Below are positions 16,837 to 26,350 of a stretch of DNA of 64,000 nt, piece by piece (position 1 is the stretch's first letter; every line of letters begins with the position of its first letter). Under the pieces are notes generated by a model, which had not been told where the DNA came from, made no database searches, and worked only from the letters and a program-made list of their open reading frames with translations. The translations under genes and the position numbers were made by a program. Source of the DNA: Ensifer sp. LC163 (lineage in GTDB: Bacteria; Pseudomonadota; Alphaproteobacteria; Rhizobiales; Rhizobiaceae); the NCBI RefSeq assembly GCF_001695855.1, contig NZ_MBSS01000034.1, forward strand, positions 62,001 to 126,000. The letters run 5' to 3'.

Positions 16837-16860
16837 AATATACAAACACAAATGTATGTT
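16837..16860 (-). promoter_or_regulatory. AcrR-type operator in front of acrA
   Basis: On the minus strand this 24-base imperfect palindrome reads AACATACATTTGTG followed by TTTGTATATT. From memory of the E. coli acrAB operator it agrees at 19 of 24 positions, including the unbroken ACATACATTTGTG. It overlaps plausible promoter hexamers (TTGCAC with TACATT at 17-base spacing, or TTAACA with ATTAGC). A repressor bound here would block polymerase. The matching AcrR-like gene is the last of the operon. Confidence 0.75.
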
Positions 16861-16904
16861 AATTTGCGCCGCAGTGCAACACCGTGATGCAGCGCGTTCT
16901 TTCG

Positions 16905-16952
16905 ATGAAAATAATCAGCCGCCGCAGTGCTTTCGGCACCACGGCGGCTGAT
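16905..16952 (-). terminator. terminator of the amino-sugar ABC operon
   Basis: ATCAGCCGCCG and CGGCGGCTGAT form a perfect 11-pair stem with an inner GTGC/GCAC pair. On the minus strand TATTTTCAT follows. It lies 43 bases after the ATPase gene, the last gene of the operon, and upstream of the acrA promoter. Confidence 0.75.
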
Positions 16953-16994
16953 CATCACGCAGGTGTGATCCGGCGATGTGCCGGATGGGTCGTA

Positions 16995-17996
<1,002 letters not shown>

Positions 17997-18009
17997 CTGG
18001 TTGCCCCTC

Positions 18010-19074
18010 TTAAAGTTTGACCGGCTGGCCGGTGCGGACGCTTTCATCAGCCGCAAGGCAGATGCGCAGCGACTGGACGGCGTCGTTCATGTGGCGGTCG
18101 AGATTGATATCTTCGCGGATGGCCTTCAGCACATAGGCCTGCTCACGATCGCAGAGTTCCTGATGGCCCGGCTCTCCGTCCATTGTCAGGTCTTCGTCCG
18201 GCTTCAGGAAGCGGCCGTTGGGGCCGGTTTCCGCATTGTGCACGCGAATGACCGAAGTCTTGGTGTGGGTGTCGATATCGTCGGACTTGGCATTCGGATC
18301 CATGACGATCGATACGGAGCCCTTCGGCGACATCACGTCCTTCACGAAAAACGCGGTCTCCGAAATCATCGGACCCCAGCCGGCCTCGTACCAGCCGGCC
18401 GATCCGTCTTCGAAGATCACCTGCAGATGGCCGTAGTTGTACATGTCCGAAGCAATTTCGTCGGAAAGACGCAGGCCCATGCCGCGTACTTCCATCGGCT
18501 TGGCATCGGTGATCTGGCACATGACGTCGACGTAATGCACGCCACAGTCGACGATCGGCGGGGTCGTCCGCATCAGCGACTTGTGCGTTTCCCAGGTCGG
18601 GCCGCTCGACTGCTGGTTCAGGTTCATGCGGAAGACATAGGGACCGCCGAGCTTGCGGGCTTCGGCAATCAGGCGGATCCAGGACGGATGATGGCGCAGG
18701 ATATAGCCGATGATCAGCTTGCGGCCATGCTTCCTGGCGGCGGCGACGACCCGTTCGGCGTCGGCGACCGTCGTTGCCAGCGGCTTTTCCACGAAGACGT
18801 CGCAGCCGGCCTCAAAGGCCATGACCGCATAGTCCGCATGGCTGTCGGAATAGGTGCAGACCGAGCAGAGCTCGGGCTTCAACTCCGCAAGCGCTGCCTT
18901 GAAGTCCGGATGGATTTCGTAGCCGCGAAGCTCTTCCGGAAGTTCGACCTTGGAGCGATTGACCAGGCCGACGATCTCGAAGCCGGGATTGTTGTGGTAG
19001 GCCAGCGCATGGCTGCGGCCCATGTTGCCGAGACCCGCGACGAGGACCCGGACCGGTTTGCTGTCTGAATTCAC
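18010..19074 (-). CDS. Gfo/Idh/MocA family oxidoreductase
   Basis: The 354-residue protein has an N-terminal Rossmann fold with the nucleotide motif [17 protein letters not shown] and the family's EKPLATT motif (about residue 95). The C-terminal half is the substrate-binding and oligomerisation domain. It is an NAD(P)-dependent sugar or sugar-derivative dehydrogenase. Its location inside the amino-sugar ABC operon suggests it oxidises or rearranges an imported sugar, but the substrate is unknown. GTG 19074 is chosen: it overlaps the stop of the upstream permease gene (GTGA), a standard coupled start. The longer frame to 19269 lies inside the permease gene. Confidence 0.88.
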   Translation of the reverse strand: MNSDSKPVRVLVAGLGNMGRSHALAYHNNPGFEIVGLVNRSKVELPEELRGYEIHPDFKAALAELKPELCSVCTYSDSHADYAVMAFEAGCDVFVEKPLATTVADAERVVAAARKHGRKLIIGYILRHHPSWIRLIAEARKLGGPYVFRMNLNQQSSGPTWETHKSLMRTTPPIVDCGVHYVDVMCQITDAKPMEVRGMGLRLSDEIASDMYNYGHLQVIFEDGSAGWYEAGWGPMISETAFFVKDVMSPKGSVSIVMDPNAKSDDIDTHTKTSVIRVHNAETGPNGRFLKPDEDLTMDGEPGHQELCDREQAYVLKAIREDINLDRHMNDAVQSLRICLAADESVRTGQPVKL

Positions 19075-19907
19075 TTGACTGCTCCTGCGGTGATGCCGCG
19101 GATCAGCTGCCGCGAGAAGATGACATAGAGGACGAGAACCGGGAGGATGGCGAGCGACAGGGCCGCAAGCACCGCATTCCAGTTGGTGACGAACTGCCCG
19201 ATGAAGATCTGCGAGCCGAGCGTGACCGTCTTGGTGGTTTCCGCCGGCGCCAGGATCAGCGGGAACCACAGATCGTTCCAGATCGGGATCATCGTGAACA
19301 CGGCAACGGTCGCCATCGCCGGCCGGATCAGCGGCAGCACAAGGCGGAAGAAGATCGAGTATTCCGACAGCCCGTCGATGCGGCCGGCATTCTTCAGGTC
19401 ATCGGAAACCGTACGCATGAACTCCGACAGGATGAACACCGCCAGCGGCAAGCCCTGCGCCGTATAGACGAGGATCAGCGCCGTCAGCGTGTTGACGAGG
19501 TTGGCCGCGACCATGCCCTGAAGGATGGCGACGGTGCCGAGCCGGATCGGGATCATGATGCCGATCGCCAGATAGAGACCCATCAGCGTGTTGCCGCGGA
19601 ACCGATACTCGGAGAGTGCGAACGCGGCCATGGCACCGAACAGCAGCACCAGCGCGATCGCGACGATCGTGACGATGAAGCTGTTCTGGAAGTAGGTCGC
19701 GAAATCGCCCTGGCCGAGCACCGTCTGGTAGCCGATCAGGCTGAAGGTCTGAGGCGTGGGGACCGTCAACGGCGCCCGGAAGATCGCGTTGCGATCCTTG
19801 AACGAGTTGATGATCGTCAGGAACACCGGAAACAGCGAGATGAGCGTATAGGCGATCAGCGCGAGGTGGACGAAGCCGGTGCGGAAAATGGAGTGGCGTG
19901 CTTGCAT
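19071..19907 (-). CDS. ABC transporter permease, MalG/CUT1 type
   Basis: The 278-residue permease has six predicted membrane helices. The EAA loop that contacts the ATPase reads NAGRIDGLSEYSIFFRLVLP (about 190-215), and its length fits the MalG group. It pairs with the permease encoded 11 bases upstream. Together with the binding protein and ATPase it forms a carbohydrate importer. Its context (MurQ, NagA, GlcNAc kinase, GntR) points to GlcNAc, chitobiose or a peptidoglycan-derived sugar. In S. meliloti the syntenic importer is annotated as chitobiose/GlcNAc type (recollection). Confidence 0.92.
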   Translation of the reverse strand: MQARHSIFRTGFVHLALIAYTLISLFPVFLTIINSFKDRNAIFRAPLTVPTPQTFSLIGYQTVLGQGDFATYFQNSFIVTIVAIALVLLFGAMAAFALSEYRFRGNTLMGLYLAIGIMIPIRLGTVAILQGMVAANLVNTLTALILVYTAQGLPLAVFILSEFMRTVSDDLKNAGRIDGLSEYSIFFRLVLPLIRPAMATVAVFTMIPIWNDLWFPLILAPAETTKTVTLGSQIFIGQFVTNWNAVLAALSLAILPVLVLYVIFSRQLIRGITAGAVK

Positions 19908-19918
19908 CTCGGCCTCCC

Positions 19919-20869
19919 TTAGAACTGATAGCGGCGCATGCGGCGCTGGATGACGAAGAGGTAGAGCGACACGCCGGCGAGGATGATCAGGAACATCACC
20001 GTCGCGATCGTCGCGCCCATCGAGCGGTCGCCGAGCTGCAGCTGGAAGCCGAAGAAGGTGCGGTAGAGCAGCGTGCCGAGAATGTCGGTCGAACCATCAG
20101 GGCCGGCAAGTGCGCCCTGCACCGTATAGACCAGGTCGAAGGCGTTGAAGTTGCCGACGAAGGTCAGGATCGAGATGATGCCGATGGCGGGCAGGATCAG
20201 CGGCAGCTTGATCTTCCAGAACTGGCTCCAGCCGGTGACGCCGTCGCATTCGGCCGCCTCGATCACCTCATCGGGAATGTTGAGCAGCGCGGCATAGATC
20301 AGCATCATCGGGATACCGACATATTGCCAGACCGAGATCAGCGACACGGCGACGAGCGCTGAGCCCGGCTTGCCGAGCCAGGGTGCAAACATCGACTTCA
20401 GGCCGACGAGGTCAAGCATCCCGGGCGCAACGCCCCAGATCGGCGAAAGGATCAGCTTCCAGATGAAGCCGACGATGACGAAGGAAAGCAGCGTCGGCAG
20501 GAAGATCGCCGTGCGGTAGAAGGTGACGAAGCGCAGCTTCGGAATGGACAGCATCGCCGCCAGCGCGACGCCGATCGGGTTCTGGACGCACATGTGAATG
20601 ATGAAGAAGATGACGTTGTTCTTCAGCGCGTTCCAGAAATCGTGCGCCCAGCGCTCGTCGCCGAACAGCACCTGGAAGTTTGCCAGGCCGACGAAGGTCG
20701 GCTGGCCATCGACCGTGTTGAACAGCGAGAGACGCAGCGTCTCGATCAGCGGCAGGATCATGACCGCCGTGTAGACCAGAAGGGCCGGCAGCAGAAAGAC
20801 GAGGATGTGCCAGCGTTTCGGCCGTCTCACGGCCGGCTGTCCCTCTTGCAGTGAAGTGGCGTTGCTCAT
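19919..20869 (-). CDS. ABC transporter permease, MalF/CUT1 type
   Basis: The 316-residue permease starts MSNATSLQEGQPAV, a cytoplasmic tail leading into WHILVFLLPALLVYTAVM. Six helices follow, with the EAA loop EAAECDGVTGWSQFWKIKLP near residue 225. ATG 20869 is chosen because the upstream 26 codons lie in the intergenic space and lack homology to the family. It is separated from the binding-protein gene by 374 bases of repeat-rich sequence, unusually long inside an importer operon. Confidence 0.92.
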   Translation of the reverse strand: MSNATSLQEGQPAVRRPKRWHILVFLLPALLVYTAVMILPLIETLRLSLFNTVDGQPTFVGLANFQVLFGDERWAHDFWNALKNNVIFFIIHMCVQNPIGVALAAMLSIPKLRFVTFYRTAIFLPTLLSFVIVGFIWKLILSPIWGVAPGMLDLVGLKSMFAPWLGKPGSALVAVSLISVWQYVGIPMMLIYAALLNIPDEVIEAAECDGVTGWSQFWKIKLPLILPAIGIISILTFVGNFNAFDLVYTVQGALAGPDGSTDILGTLLYRTFFGFQLQLGDRSMGATIATVMFLIILAGVSLYLFVIQRRMRRYQF

Positions 20870-21019
20870 TGATCGTACCCGCTTGTTCGACCGGTTCCCC
20901 AAGGCACCATGATGCACGTCGACGCCATACGGCCGGTCCTGCCGCATACCGCCTGCCCCGATCCGGGCTCATGACGAAGGTTAAGGCTATCGCGTTCTTT
21001 TGCAAACGACTGCGTCGGT

Positions 21020-21042
21020 GACCTCCCCATCAAGGGGAGGTC
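21020..21042. repeat. short palindrome GACCTCCCC/GGGGAGGTC
   Basis: Nine-base arms flank a five-base loop. It resembles the palindrome at 21211-21231 (CCTCCCC...GGGGAGG core), so the two bracket the composite repeat copy. Confidence 0.6.
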
Positions 21043-21111
21043 GATGACGCTGCGGCTGGGGGAGTGCCTCTTTGGACAATGTCGCCCCGCCCGGCCCTTG
21101 CTGCATGTTTC

Positions 21112-21204
21112 CCTGGATCCTATCCGATTTAAGGGTCAGAACATGCAGCAATTCAAAGTGCTACGGCGACCTTAGCGCGTGGAATGAGACGCGCGGCGCC
21201 GTAG
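21112..21204 (+). repeat. divergent copy of the composite repeat (P1+P2)
   Basis: P1 is shortened and altered (TGCATGTTT... CCGATTTAAGG ...ACATGCA, 21112-21147). P2 is intact with compensating changes: outer arms CTACGGCG/CGCCGTAG, inner GCGCGT/GACGCGC (21161-21204). Arm changes preserve pairing, which suggests the fold is what is maintained. Confidence 0.75.
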
Positions 21205-21210
21205 GGCCGA

Positions 21211-21231
21211 CCCTCCCCTTGAAGGGGAGGG
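21211..21231. repeat. perfect 21-base palindrome after the binding-protein gene
   Basis: CCCTCCCCTT and AAGGGGAGGG flank a single G. It sits 12 bases downstream of the stop of the minus-strand binding-protein gene, where it may act as an mRNA 3'-end stabiliser or partial terminator. Confidence 0.65.
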
Positions 21232-21243
21232 AACCAGTTGCGC

Positions 21244-22503
21244 TTACTTTGCCGGCTTGTACCAGCCGTCGAGACCCTTCTGCAGCTTTTCGGCAGCAAC
21301 CTCAGGCGTATCCGTGCCGTTGATGACGTTTGCAGATTCGACCCAGGTCTCGTTTTCGAGGTTCGGCGTACCGCGCGACAGGATCTGGTAGGTCGAGCGG
21401 ATCGTCGGCTTGCACTTTTCGCGCCAGGAGACGAATTCCTGAGCGAGCGGATCGGCCATCTTCACGGCGGTCGAGTTCAGGCTGAAGAAGCCCGGCAGCG
21501 CGTTGGCGTAGATGTCGGCGAATTCCGGCGACGAGATCCAGGTCAGGAGCTTCTTGGCTTCTTCGGCATGGGCGCTCTTGGCATTGAGGCCGACGCCGAT
21601 GTCGTTGTGGTCGGAGATGTAGCAAGCGTCGCCGGCGTTCTTAACCGGAGGCGGGAAGGCGCCCATCTTAAACTGGGCCTGGGTGTTGAACAGGCCGATT
21701 TCCCACGAGCCGGCCGGGTAGATCGCCGCGCGGCCGAGTGTAAACAGGTTCTGGCTGTCCGGGTAGGTCTGGGCTTCGAAACCGTCGCCGAGGTAGTCCT
21801 TCCACTTGGCCAGAACGCGGTAAGGCTCGACCCAGGCATCGTCGGTCAGCTTTTCTTCGCCCTTGATCAGCTTGGCGCGGCCTTCTTCACCCTTCCAGTA
21901 GGTCGGGCCGATGTTCTGGTAGCCCATGGTCGCGGCTTCCCAGAGGTCCTTGGTGCCCATCGCCATCGGGATGTAGTTGCCGTCGGCCTTGATCTTGTCG
22001 AGGGCCGCGAAGAATTCCGCTTCCGTCGTCGGGATCTGGATGCCGAGCTGGTCGAAGGCGTCCTTGTTGTAGATGAAGCCGTGGATGACCGAAGCCATCG
22101 GCACGCAGAAGGTGGCCGAGCCGTCGTCCGTCGTCCAGGCGGACTTGGCGACCGGCGAGAAGTTCTCCATGCCCGGCAGCGCCGTCAGGTCGGCGAGGTG
22201 CTTCTTGTTGTAGAGTTCGAGCGAGGCGTCGAACGGGCGGCAAGTGATGAGGTCGCCAGCCGAACCGGCGTCGAGCTTGGCGTTCAGCGCCGCGTTGTAT
22301 TCAGTCGGAGCGGTCGGAGCGAACTTGACCTTGATGCCGGGATGCTTGGCCTCGAAGGCCGGGATCAGCTTTTCCTGCCAGATCGCCAGGTCGTCGTTGC
22401 GCCAGCTTTCGATCGTCAGGGTGACGTCCTCCGCGTGGGCCAGGCCGGCCGAGCCGAGAATGCTCGACGCGAGCAGCAGGCCCTTGATAGTCGTACGGGT
22501 CAT
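21244..22503 (-). CDS. ABC transporter sugar-binding protein, CUT1 family
   Basis: The 419-residue periplasmic protein has a signal peptide (MTRTTIKGLLLASSILGSAG, cleaved after AHA) and matches extracellular solute-binding proteins of family 1. The mature part begins EDVTLTIESWRNDDLAIWQEKLIPAFEAKHPGIKV in the usual way. It is the second gene of the minus-strand operon, 56 bases after the MurQ-like gene. Its ligand is inferred from context to be an amino sugar or a small oligosaccharide of one; the sequence itself does not define it. Confidence 0.92.
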   Translation of the reverse strand: MTRTTIKGLLLASSILGSAGLAHAEDVTLTIESWRNDDLAIWQEKLIPAFEAKHPGIKVKFAPTAPTEYNAALNAKLDAGSAGDLITCRPFDASLELYNKKHLADLTALPGMENFSPVAKSAWTTDDGSATFCVPMASVIHGFIYNKDAFDQLGIQIPTTEAEFFAALDKIKADGNYIPMAMGTKDLWEAATMGYQNIGPTYWKGEEGRAKLIKGEEKLTDDAWVEPYRVLAKWKDYLGDGFEAQTYPDSQNLFTLGRAAIYPAGSWEIGLFNTQAQFKMGAFPPPVKNAGDACYISDHNDIGVGLNAKSAHAEEAKKLLTWISSPEFADIYANALPGFFSLNSTAVKMADPLAQEFVSWREKCKPTIRSTYQILSRGTPNLENETWVESANVINGTDTPEVAAEKLQKGLDGWYKPAK

Positions 22504-22559
22504 TTAGCTTCTCCCTCTTATATGCGCCGTTCTGGCGCGGTTTGAATCCCAGGTTTATG

Positions 22560-23456
22560 TCAGGCCGAGACGATGTCGATCGCCTGGCGCAAATTCTGTT
22601 TGGTCTGGTTGAGCGCCGCCTCGGCTGCCGCCACGTCCTTCGCGCCCGACGCCAAAAGGATGGCGATCTTGACCGAGCCGGATGCGGCATTGATCAGTCG
22701 CCCGGCCTCGGACGCGCTGACGCCGGTAATGTCGGTGACGATGCGCACCGCGCGGCCGTGCAGCTTGATGTTGTCGGCGCGCAGGTTGACCATGTGGCCG
22801 TCGAGCACGTGGCCGAGATGGATGCCGACGAGCGTCGAGAACATGTTGAAGGCGATCTTCTGCGCCGTGCCTGCACCCATGCGCGTCGAGCCGGAAACGA
22901 CTTCCGGCGGCGTCTGCAGCAGAATGGCCACGTCCGCGTCCTTGAACAGCGCGGCACCCGGATTGTTGGCGACGGCGATCACCTTGGCGCCGAGCTTGCG
23001 CGCCTCGTCGGCTGCGGCCAGCGCATAGGGGGTCGAGCCGCTGGCCGATACCGAAATCAGACAGTCGCCAGCGGTGATGCCGGCCTTGCGCACGTCTTCG
23101 CGCGCCAGGTCCATATCGTCTTCATAGCCGCCGGCGAGATCGGTGAGGCTGGCGGCGCCGCCTGCAAGCAGGATGACGATCTGGTCCTGGGGGATGCCGT
23201 AAGTGCCGGGAAGTTCCAGCGCATCGGCCATGGCCATCAGGCCCGAACTGCCGGCGCCGGCATAGGCGAGACGCTTGCCGGAGCCAAGCGCTTCTGCAGC
23301 CAGGCTTGCTGCGGCGGATATCGGTTCGATCGCGGCGTCCACGACCTTTGCCGCCGCCTGTTGCCCGGACGCGAGCAGCCGAAGCGCAAGCGCCGGATGC
23401 ATGACATCCAGGCCTTTGGCGTTGTCGTGACGCTCTTCGGTCTTCACTGAAGGCAT
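22560..23456 (-). CDS. murQ: N-acetylmuramic acid 6-phosphate etherase-like SIS protein
   Basis: The 298-residue protein matches MurQ, which cleaves the lactyl ether of MurNAc-6-P to give GlcNAc-6-P and lactate. The SIS fold is marked by YAGAGSSGLMAMADALELPG and SVSASGSTPYALAAADEA. The PPEVVSGSTRMGAGTAQK segment corresponds to the conserved PEV...GSTR.K.GTAQK of the family. A C-terminal helical CUE-like part follows. ATG 23456 has AGGAG nine bases upstream. It is the first gene of the operon that includes the sugar importer, linking uptake to muramic acid/GlcNAc recycling. Confidence 0.88.
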   Translation of the reverse strand: MPSVKTEERHDNAKGLDVMHPALALRLLASGQQAAAKVVDAAIEPISAAASLAAEALGSGKRLAYAGAGSSGLMAMADALELPGTYGIPQDQIVILLAGGAASLTDLAGGYEDDMDLAREDVRKAGITAGDCLISVSASGSTPYALAAADEARKLGAKVIAVANNPGAALFKDADVAILLQTPPEVVSGSTRMGAGTAQKIAFNMFSTLVGIHLGHVLDGHMVNLRADNIKLHGRAVRIVTDITGVSASEAGRLINAASGSVKIAILLASGAKDVAAAEAALNQTKQNLRQAIDIVSA

Positions 23457-23485
23457 AGGTTGTGTCTCCTCTGAACGAATTAATG

Positions 23486-23501
23486 CCAAAAAAATACCAA
23501 T
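23486..23501 (-). promoter_or_regulatory. 16-bp mirror element, copy in front of murQ
   Basis: Read on the minus strand this is ATTGGTATTTTTTTGG, identical to 23614-23629 on the plus strand. It ends 29 bases before the murQ start codon. Likely an operator or promoter element of the GntR regulator encoded in the divergent operon; a GGTAT core fits GntR/HutC-type half sites. Confidence 0.6.
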
Positions 23502-23613
23502 TGTCTAGGAGAAATTACATTTTGGCGTCAGAAAAAAGCAAATGCTGAAATTATCCGTTGTTATTCAATGCATTATTTCAAAATTGGATGTCGAGACCAA
23601 TTCGGACTTGGTT

Positions 23614-23629
23614 ATTGGTATTTTTTTGG
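23614..23629 (+). promoter_or_regulatory. 16-bp mirror element, copy in front of the GlcNAc kinase gene
   Basis: ATTGGTATTTTTTTGG stands 24 bases before the kinase ATG and extends as a second GGTAT (direct repeat of GGTAT with 12-base period). It mirrors the copy before murQ across 112 bases, giving a symmetrical divergent control region. Confidence 0.6.
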
Positions 23630-23653
23630 TATCTTCAATGGGCGGAGGTGCTC

Positions 23654-24538
23654 ATGCCAAACTACCTGATAGGAATCGATGGCGGCGGAACAAGCTGCCG
23701 GGCGGCTGTGGCTGCCGGGGATGGACGTATTCTTGGCCGCGGCAAGGCCGGTGCAGCCAACATTCTGACGGATCCGGAAACGGCGCTCGCCAATATCGCC
23801 GGCGCAGCCCGGGCGGCATTTGAAGAAGCCGGTCTCGATCCATCCGGCATCGCCGAGGCACGCGCGATCGTCGGCGTGGCCGGGCACAACGCTGGCGACG
23901 CGGTGCACTATGTAAAGAGGCGCCTGCCGTTTGCGGCGGCCGACATCGAATCCGACGGCCTGATTGCCTTGCAGGGTGCCCTCGGCAACGAGGATGGCGC
24001 CGTCGCCATTCTCGGCACCGGCAGCATCTACATCCTGCGACAGGGCGACACGATCAGCTATGTCGGCGGCTGGGGCTTCACGATCGGCGATCATGGCAGC
24101 GGCGCCCGCATCGGACACGCCCTGCTGCAGGAGAGCCTGCTTGCCTTTGATGGCATCCACGAGGCGTCGCCGGTGACCGATAGCGTCATGGCCGAGTTCA
24201 GGAACGCTCCGAGTGATGTCGTCGATTTCGCGCGTCTGGCAAAGCCCGGCGAGTTCGGCCGCTATGCCCCGCGTGTCTTCGAAGCTGCGCAGGTGGGCGA
24301 TCCCGTCGCCGTGCGTTTGCTGAAGACTGCGGCGATCACGGTCGACGAGGCGCTTGACGTCGTCGTCGCCCGGGGAGGGCGCAAGCTCTGCCTACTCGGC
24401 GGCCTGGCACCGCTCTACCGTCCCTGGCTTGCCGAACGCCACCAGCCGCTTTTCGTCGAAGCCGAGGCCGACGCGCTCACCGGCGCCGTCGCGCTGGCCG
24501 CACAGCGCTTCGGCTCCCGCTCGGAGGTCGGCGCATGA
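23654..24538 (+). CDS. BadF/BadG/BcrA/BcrD-type ATPase, probable N-acetylglucosamine kinase
   Basis: The 294-residue protein belongs to the ASKHA kinase fold. The phosphate-1 loop is YLIGIDGGGTSCRAAV, the phosphate-2 region is AVAILGTGSIYI, GGWGFTIGDHGSGARIG follows as in eukaryotic-type GlcNAc kinases, and an adenosine motif LCLLGGLAPLY lies near residue 255. It would phosphorylate imported GlcNAc or a related sugar to the 6-phosphate used by NagA. ATG 23654 has GGAGG upstream; the 32 extra upstream codons are hydrophobic and overlap the mirror element, so are rejected. Its end overlaps the GntR start by four bases. Confidence 0.85.
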   Translation: MPNYLIGIDGGGTSCRAAVAAGDGRILGRGKAGAANILTDPETALANIAGAARAAFEEAGLDPSGIAEARAIVGVAGHNAGDAVHYVKRRLPFAAADIESDGLIALQGALGNEDGAVAILGTGSIYILRQGDTISYVGGWGFTIGDHGSGARIGHALLQESLLAFDGIHEASPVTDSVMAEFRNAPSDVVDFARLAKPGEFGRYAPRVFEAAQVGDPVAVRLLKTAAITVDEALDVVVARGGRKLCLLGGLAPLYRPWLAERHQPLFVEAEADALTGAVALAAQRFGSRSEVGA

Positions 24539-25299
24539 CGGATCATCTCGCCGCCATTCTGCCGCTCGAAGGCCTGCAGGCGGGCGGCTCCGGGCCGCTC
24601 TATCTCAAGCTGCGCCAGTCGCTGGAAGACGCGATCCAATCGGGCAAGCTCAATCACGGCGACGCCTTGCCGCCGGAGCGCGATCTGGCCGACTACGCCA
24701 ATATCAGCCGCGTCACCGTGCGCAAGGCGGTCGACGATCTCGTGCGCGATGGCTTGCTGGTGCGGCGCCACGGCTCCGGCACCTTCGTCGTCAAGCCGGT
24801 GTCCAAGGTGCAGCAATCGCTGTCGCGACTGACCTCGTTTACCGAGGACATGGCGCGCCGCGGCTTGAACACCCACGCCCGCTGGCTCGAGCGCGGCCTT
24901 TTCCATCCCTCACCGGATGAGATGATGGCGCTGGGCCTGCCGGCCGACGCGCTGGTGGCCAGACTCGGGCGCCTGCGTATCGCCGACGACCTGCCGCTGG
25001 CGATCGAGCGCGCGAGCATCTCGGCCGAATTCCTGCCGGATCCGCAGGCCGTCACGTCGTCGCTCTATACCGCGCTCGACAAGACCCGCTCCCGGCCGGT
25101 GCGCGCCGTGCAGCGCATCTCGGCCTGCAACATCAAGGATCCGGACGCCTCCATGCTCGGCGTCGCCGTCGGCTCTGCCGGCCTTTCCATCGAACGCGTC
25201 TCCTATCTCGCATCGGGGCGCGTCGTCGAATTCACCCGCTCGCTCTACCGGGGTGACGCCTATGATTTTGTCGCGGAACTGACCCTGTCGGAATCCTGA
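24535..25299 (+). CDS. GntR family (HutC subfamily) transcriptional regulator
   Basis: The 254-residue regulator has the winged helix at about residues 20-85 (GDALPPERDLADYANISRVT, then VRKAVDDLVRDGLLVRRHGS) and a UTRA effector domain in the C-terminal part, the arrangement of NagR/DasR/YvoA regulators that sense GlcN-6-P or GlcNAc-6-P. It is second in the plus-strand nag operon with an ATGA overlap. It is the natural candidate to bind the mirror 16-mers between the divergent operons and to be relieved by a phospho-amino sugar. Confidence 0.9.
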   Translation: MTDHLAAILPLEGLQAGGSGPLYLKLRQSLEDAIQSGKLNHGDALPPERDLADYANISRVTVRKAVDDLVRDGLLVRRHGSGTFVVKPVSKVQQSLSRLTSFTEDMARRGLNTHARWLERGLFHPSPDEMMALGLPADALVARLGRLRIADDLPLAIERASISAEFLPDPQAVTSSLYTALDKTRSRPVRAVQRISACNIKDPDASMLGVAVGSAGLSIERVSYLASGRVVEFTRSLYRGDAYDFVAELTLSES

Positions 25300-25327
25300 C
25301 CGACGCTCCGCAAGAAAGGAATTGACC

Positions 25328-26350
25328 ATGCAGACCAACATGCGCCGAGAAATCGACGAGATCCCCGAAGCGGCGGCCCGGCTGCTCGACCGCTCGTCCG
25401 AAGCCCTGAAGCAGGCCGGCGCAGCGCTCCGCGCCAAGGACCCGGCTTTCCTGGTGACGATCGCGCGCGGTTCCTCGGACCATGCGGCGCTGTTCCTGAA
25501 ATATGCGATCGAACTGCAGGCCGGACGCCCGGTCGCCTCGCTCGGACCGTCGCTGGCGTCGATCTATGGCGCCAAGCTGAAGCTCGGCGGCGCTGCTGCA
25601 ATCGCCATTTCGCAATCCGGCAAGAGCCCTGACATTGTCGCGATGGCGCAGGCGGCAACCGATGCGGGCGCGGTATCGATCGCGCTCACCAACACCCTGC
25701 CGTCGCCGATCTCGAAGGCCTGCACCCATCCGCTCGACATTCTCGCCGGTCCGGAAATCGCCGTCGCTGCGACCAAGTCCTACGTCAACTCGATCGTCGC
25801 CGGCCTTGCCGTTCTTGGCGAATGGACCGGCGACGCAGCGTTGCAGCGCGCCGTTGCCGATCTGCCGAACCAGTTCGCCAAGGCGGTAAAGCTCGATTGG
25901 CACGAGTTCGCCGCCGATCTCGGCGAGGCCGAATCGCTCTATGTGCTCGGCCGCGGGCCGGCGCTGGCGATCGCAAGCGAAGCGGCGCTGAAGTTCAAGG
26001 AAACCTCGGGCATGCATGCCGAGGCCTATTCGGCAGCCGAAGTGCTGCACGGACCGGTCGCGCTCGTCGGCGCCAAGTTCCCGGTGCTGACGCTTGCGGC
26101 GCGCGATGCGGCCGAAACCTCGGTCGCCGGCATCGCCGACGGTATGGCGGAAAAAGGCGCGGTGGTTCATGTTACTTCAAGCCGTGCCGGCAAGGCCAAG
26201 CGCCTGCCGTTCGTCGAGACGGGCCATCCGATCACGGACGCGCTGACCCTGATCCTGCCGTTCTACGGCTTCGTCGAAGCCTGGTCGCGCTCGCGCGGTC
26301 TCAATCCCGACGCACCGGCGAGCCTCAAGAAGGTAACGGAGACGAGATGA
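25328..26350 (+). CDS. SIS-domain glucosamine-6-phosphate deaminase (NagB-II type)
   Basis: The 340-residue protein consists of two SIS domains like the isomerase half of GlmS, but has no glutaminase domain. Motifs include IARGSSDHAALFLKYAIE and AIAISQSGKSPDIV in the first SIS, and LGRGPALAIASEAALKFKET with HAEAYSAAEVLHGPVALV in the second. In rhizobial and Shewanella GlcNAc loci such proteins convert GlcN-6-P to fructose-6-P and ammonia in place of classical NagB. ATG 25328 follows AAAGGA. The stop overlaps the nagA start. Confidence 0.88.
   Translation: MQTNMRREIDEIPEAAARLLDRSSEALKQAGAALRAKDPAFLVTIARGSSDHAALFLKYAIELQAGRPVASLGPSLASIYGAKLKLGGAAAIAISQSGKSPDIVAMAQAATDAGAVSIALTNTLPSPISKACTHPLDILAGPEIAVAATKSYVNSIVAGLAVLGEWTGDAALQRAVADLPNQFAKAVKLDWHEFAADLGEAESLYVLGRGPALAIASEAALKFKETSGMHAEAYSAAEVLHGPVALVGAKFPVLTLAARDAAETSVAGIADGMAEKGAVVHVTSSRAGKAKRLPFVETGHPITDALTLILPFYGFVEAWSRSRGLNPDAPASLKKVTETR

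Larger units (their letters stand above)
20870..21243. other. repeat-filled spacer inside the ABC operon
   Basis: The spacer between the binding-protein and permease genes (374 bases) contains no gene. It holds, in plus order, an imperfect palindrome at 21020-21042, a composite repeat copy at 21112-21204, and a perfect palindrome at 21211-21231. All could fold in the operon mRNA and lower permease expression relative to the binding protein. Confidence 0.7.

Noticed and set aside
21238-22545. 435-residue frame opposite the sugar-binding protein
   Set aside because: Shadow frame; the minus-strand gene has a signal peptide and a full family match.
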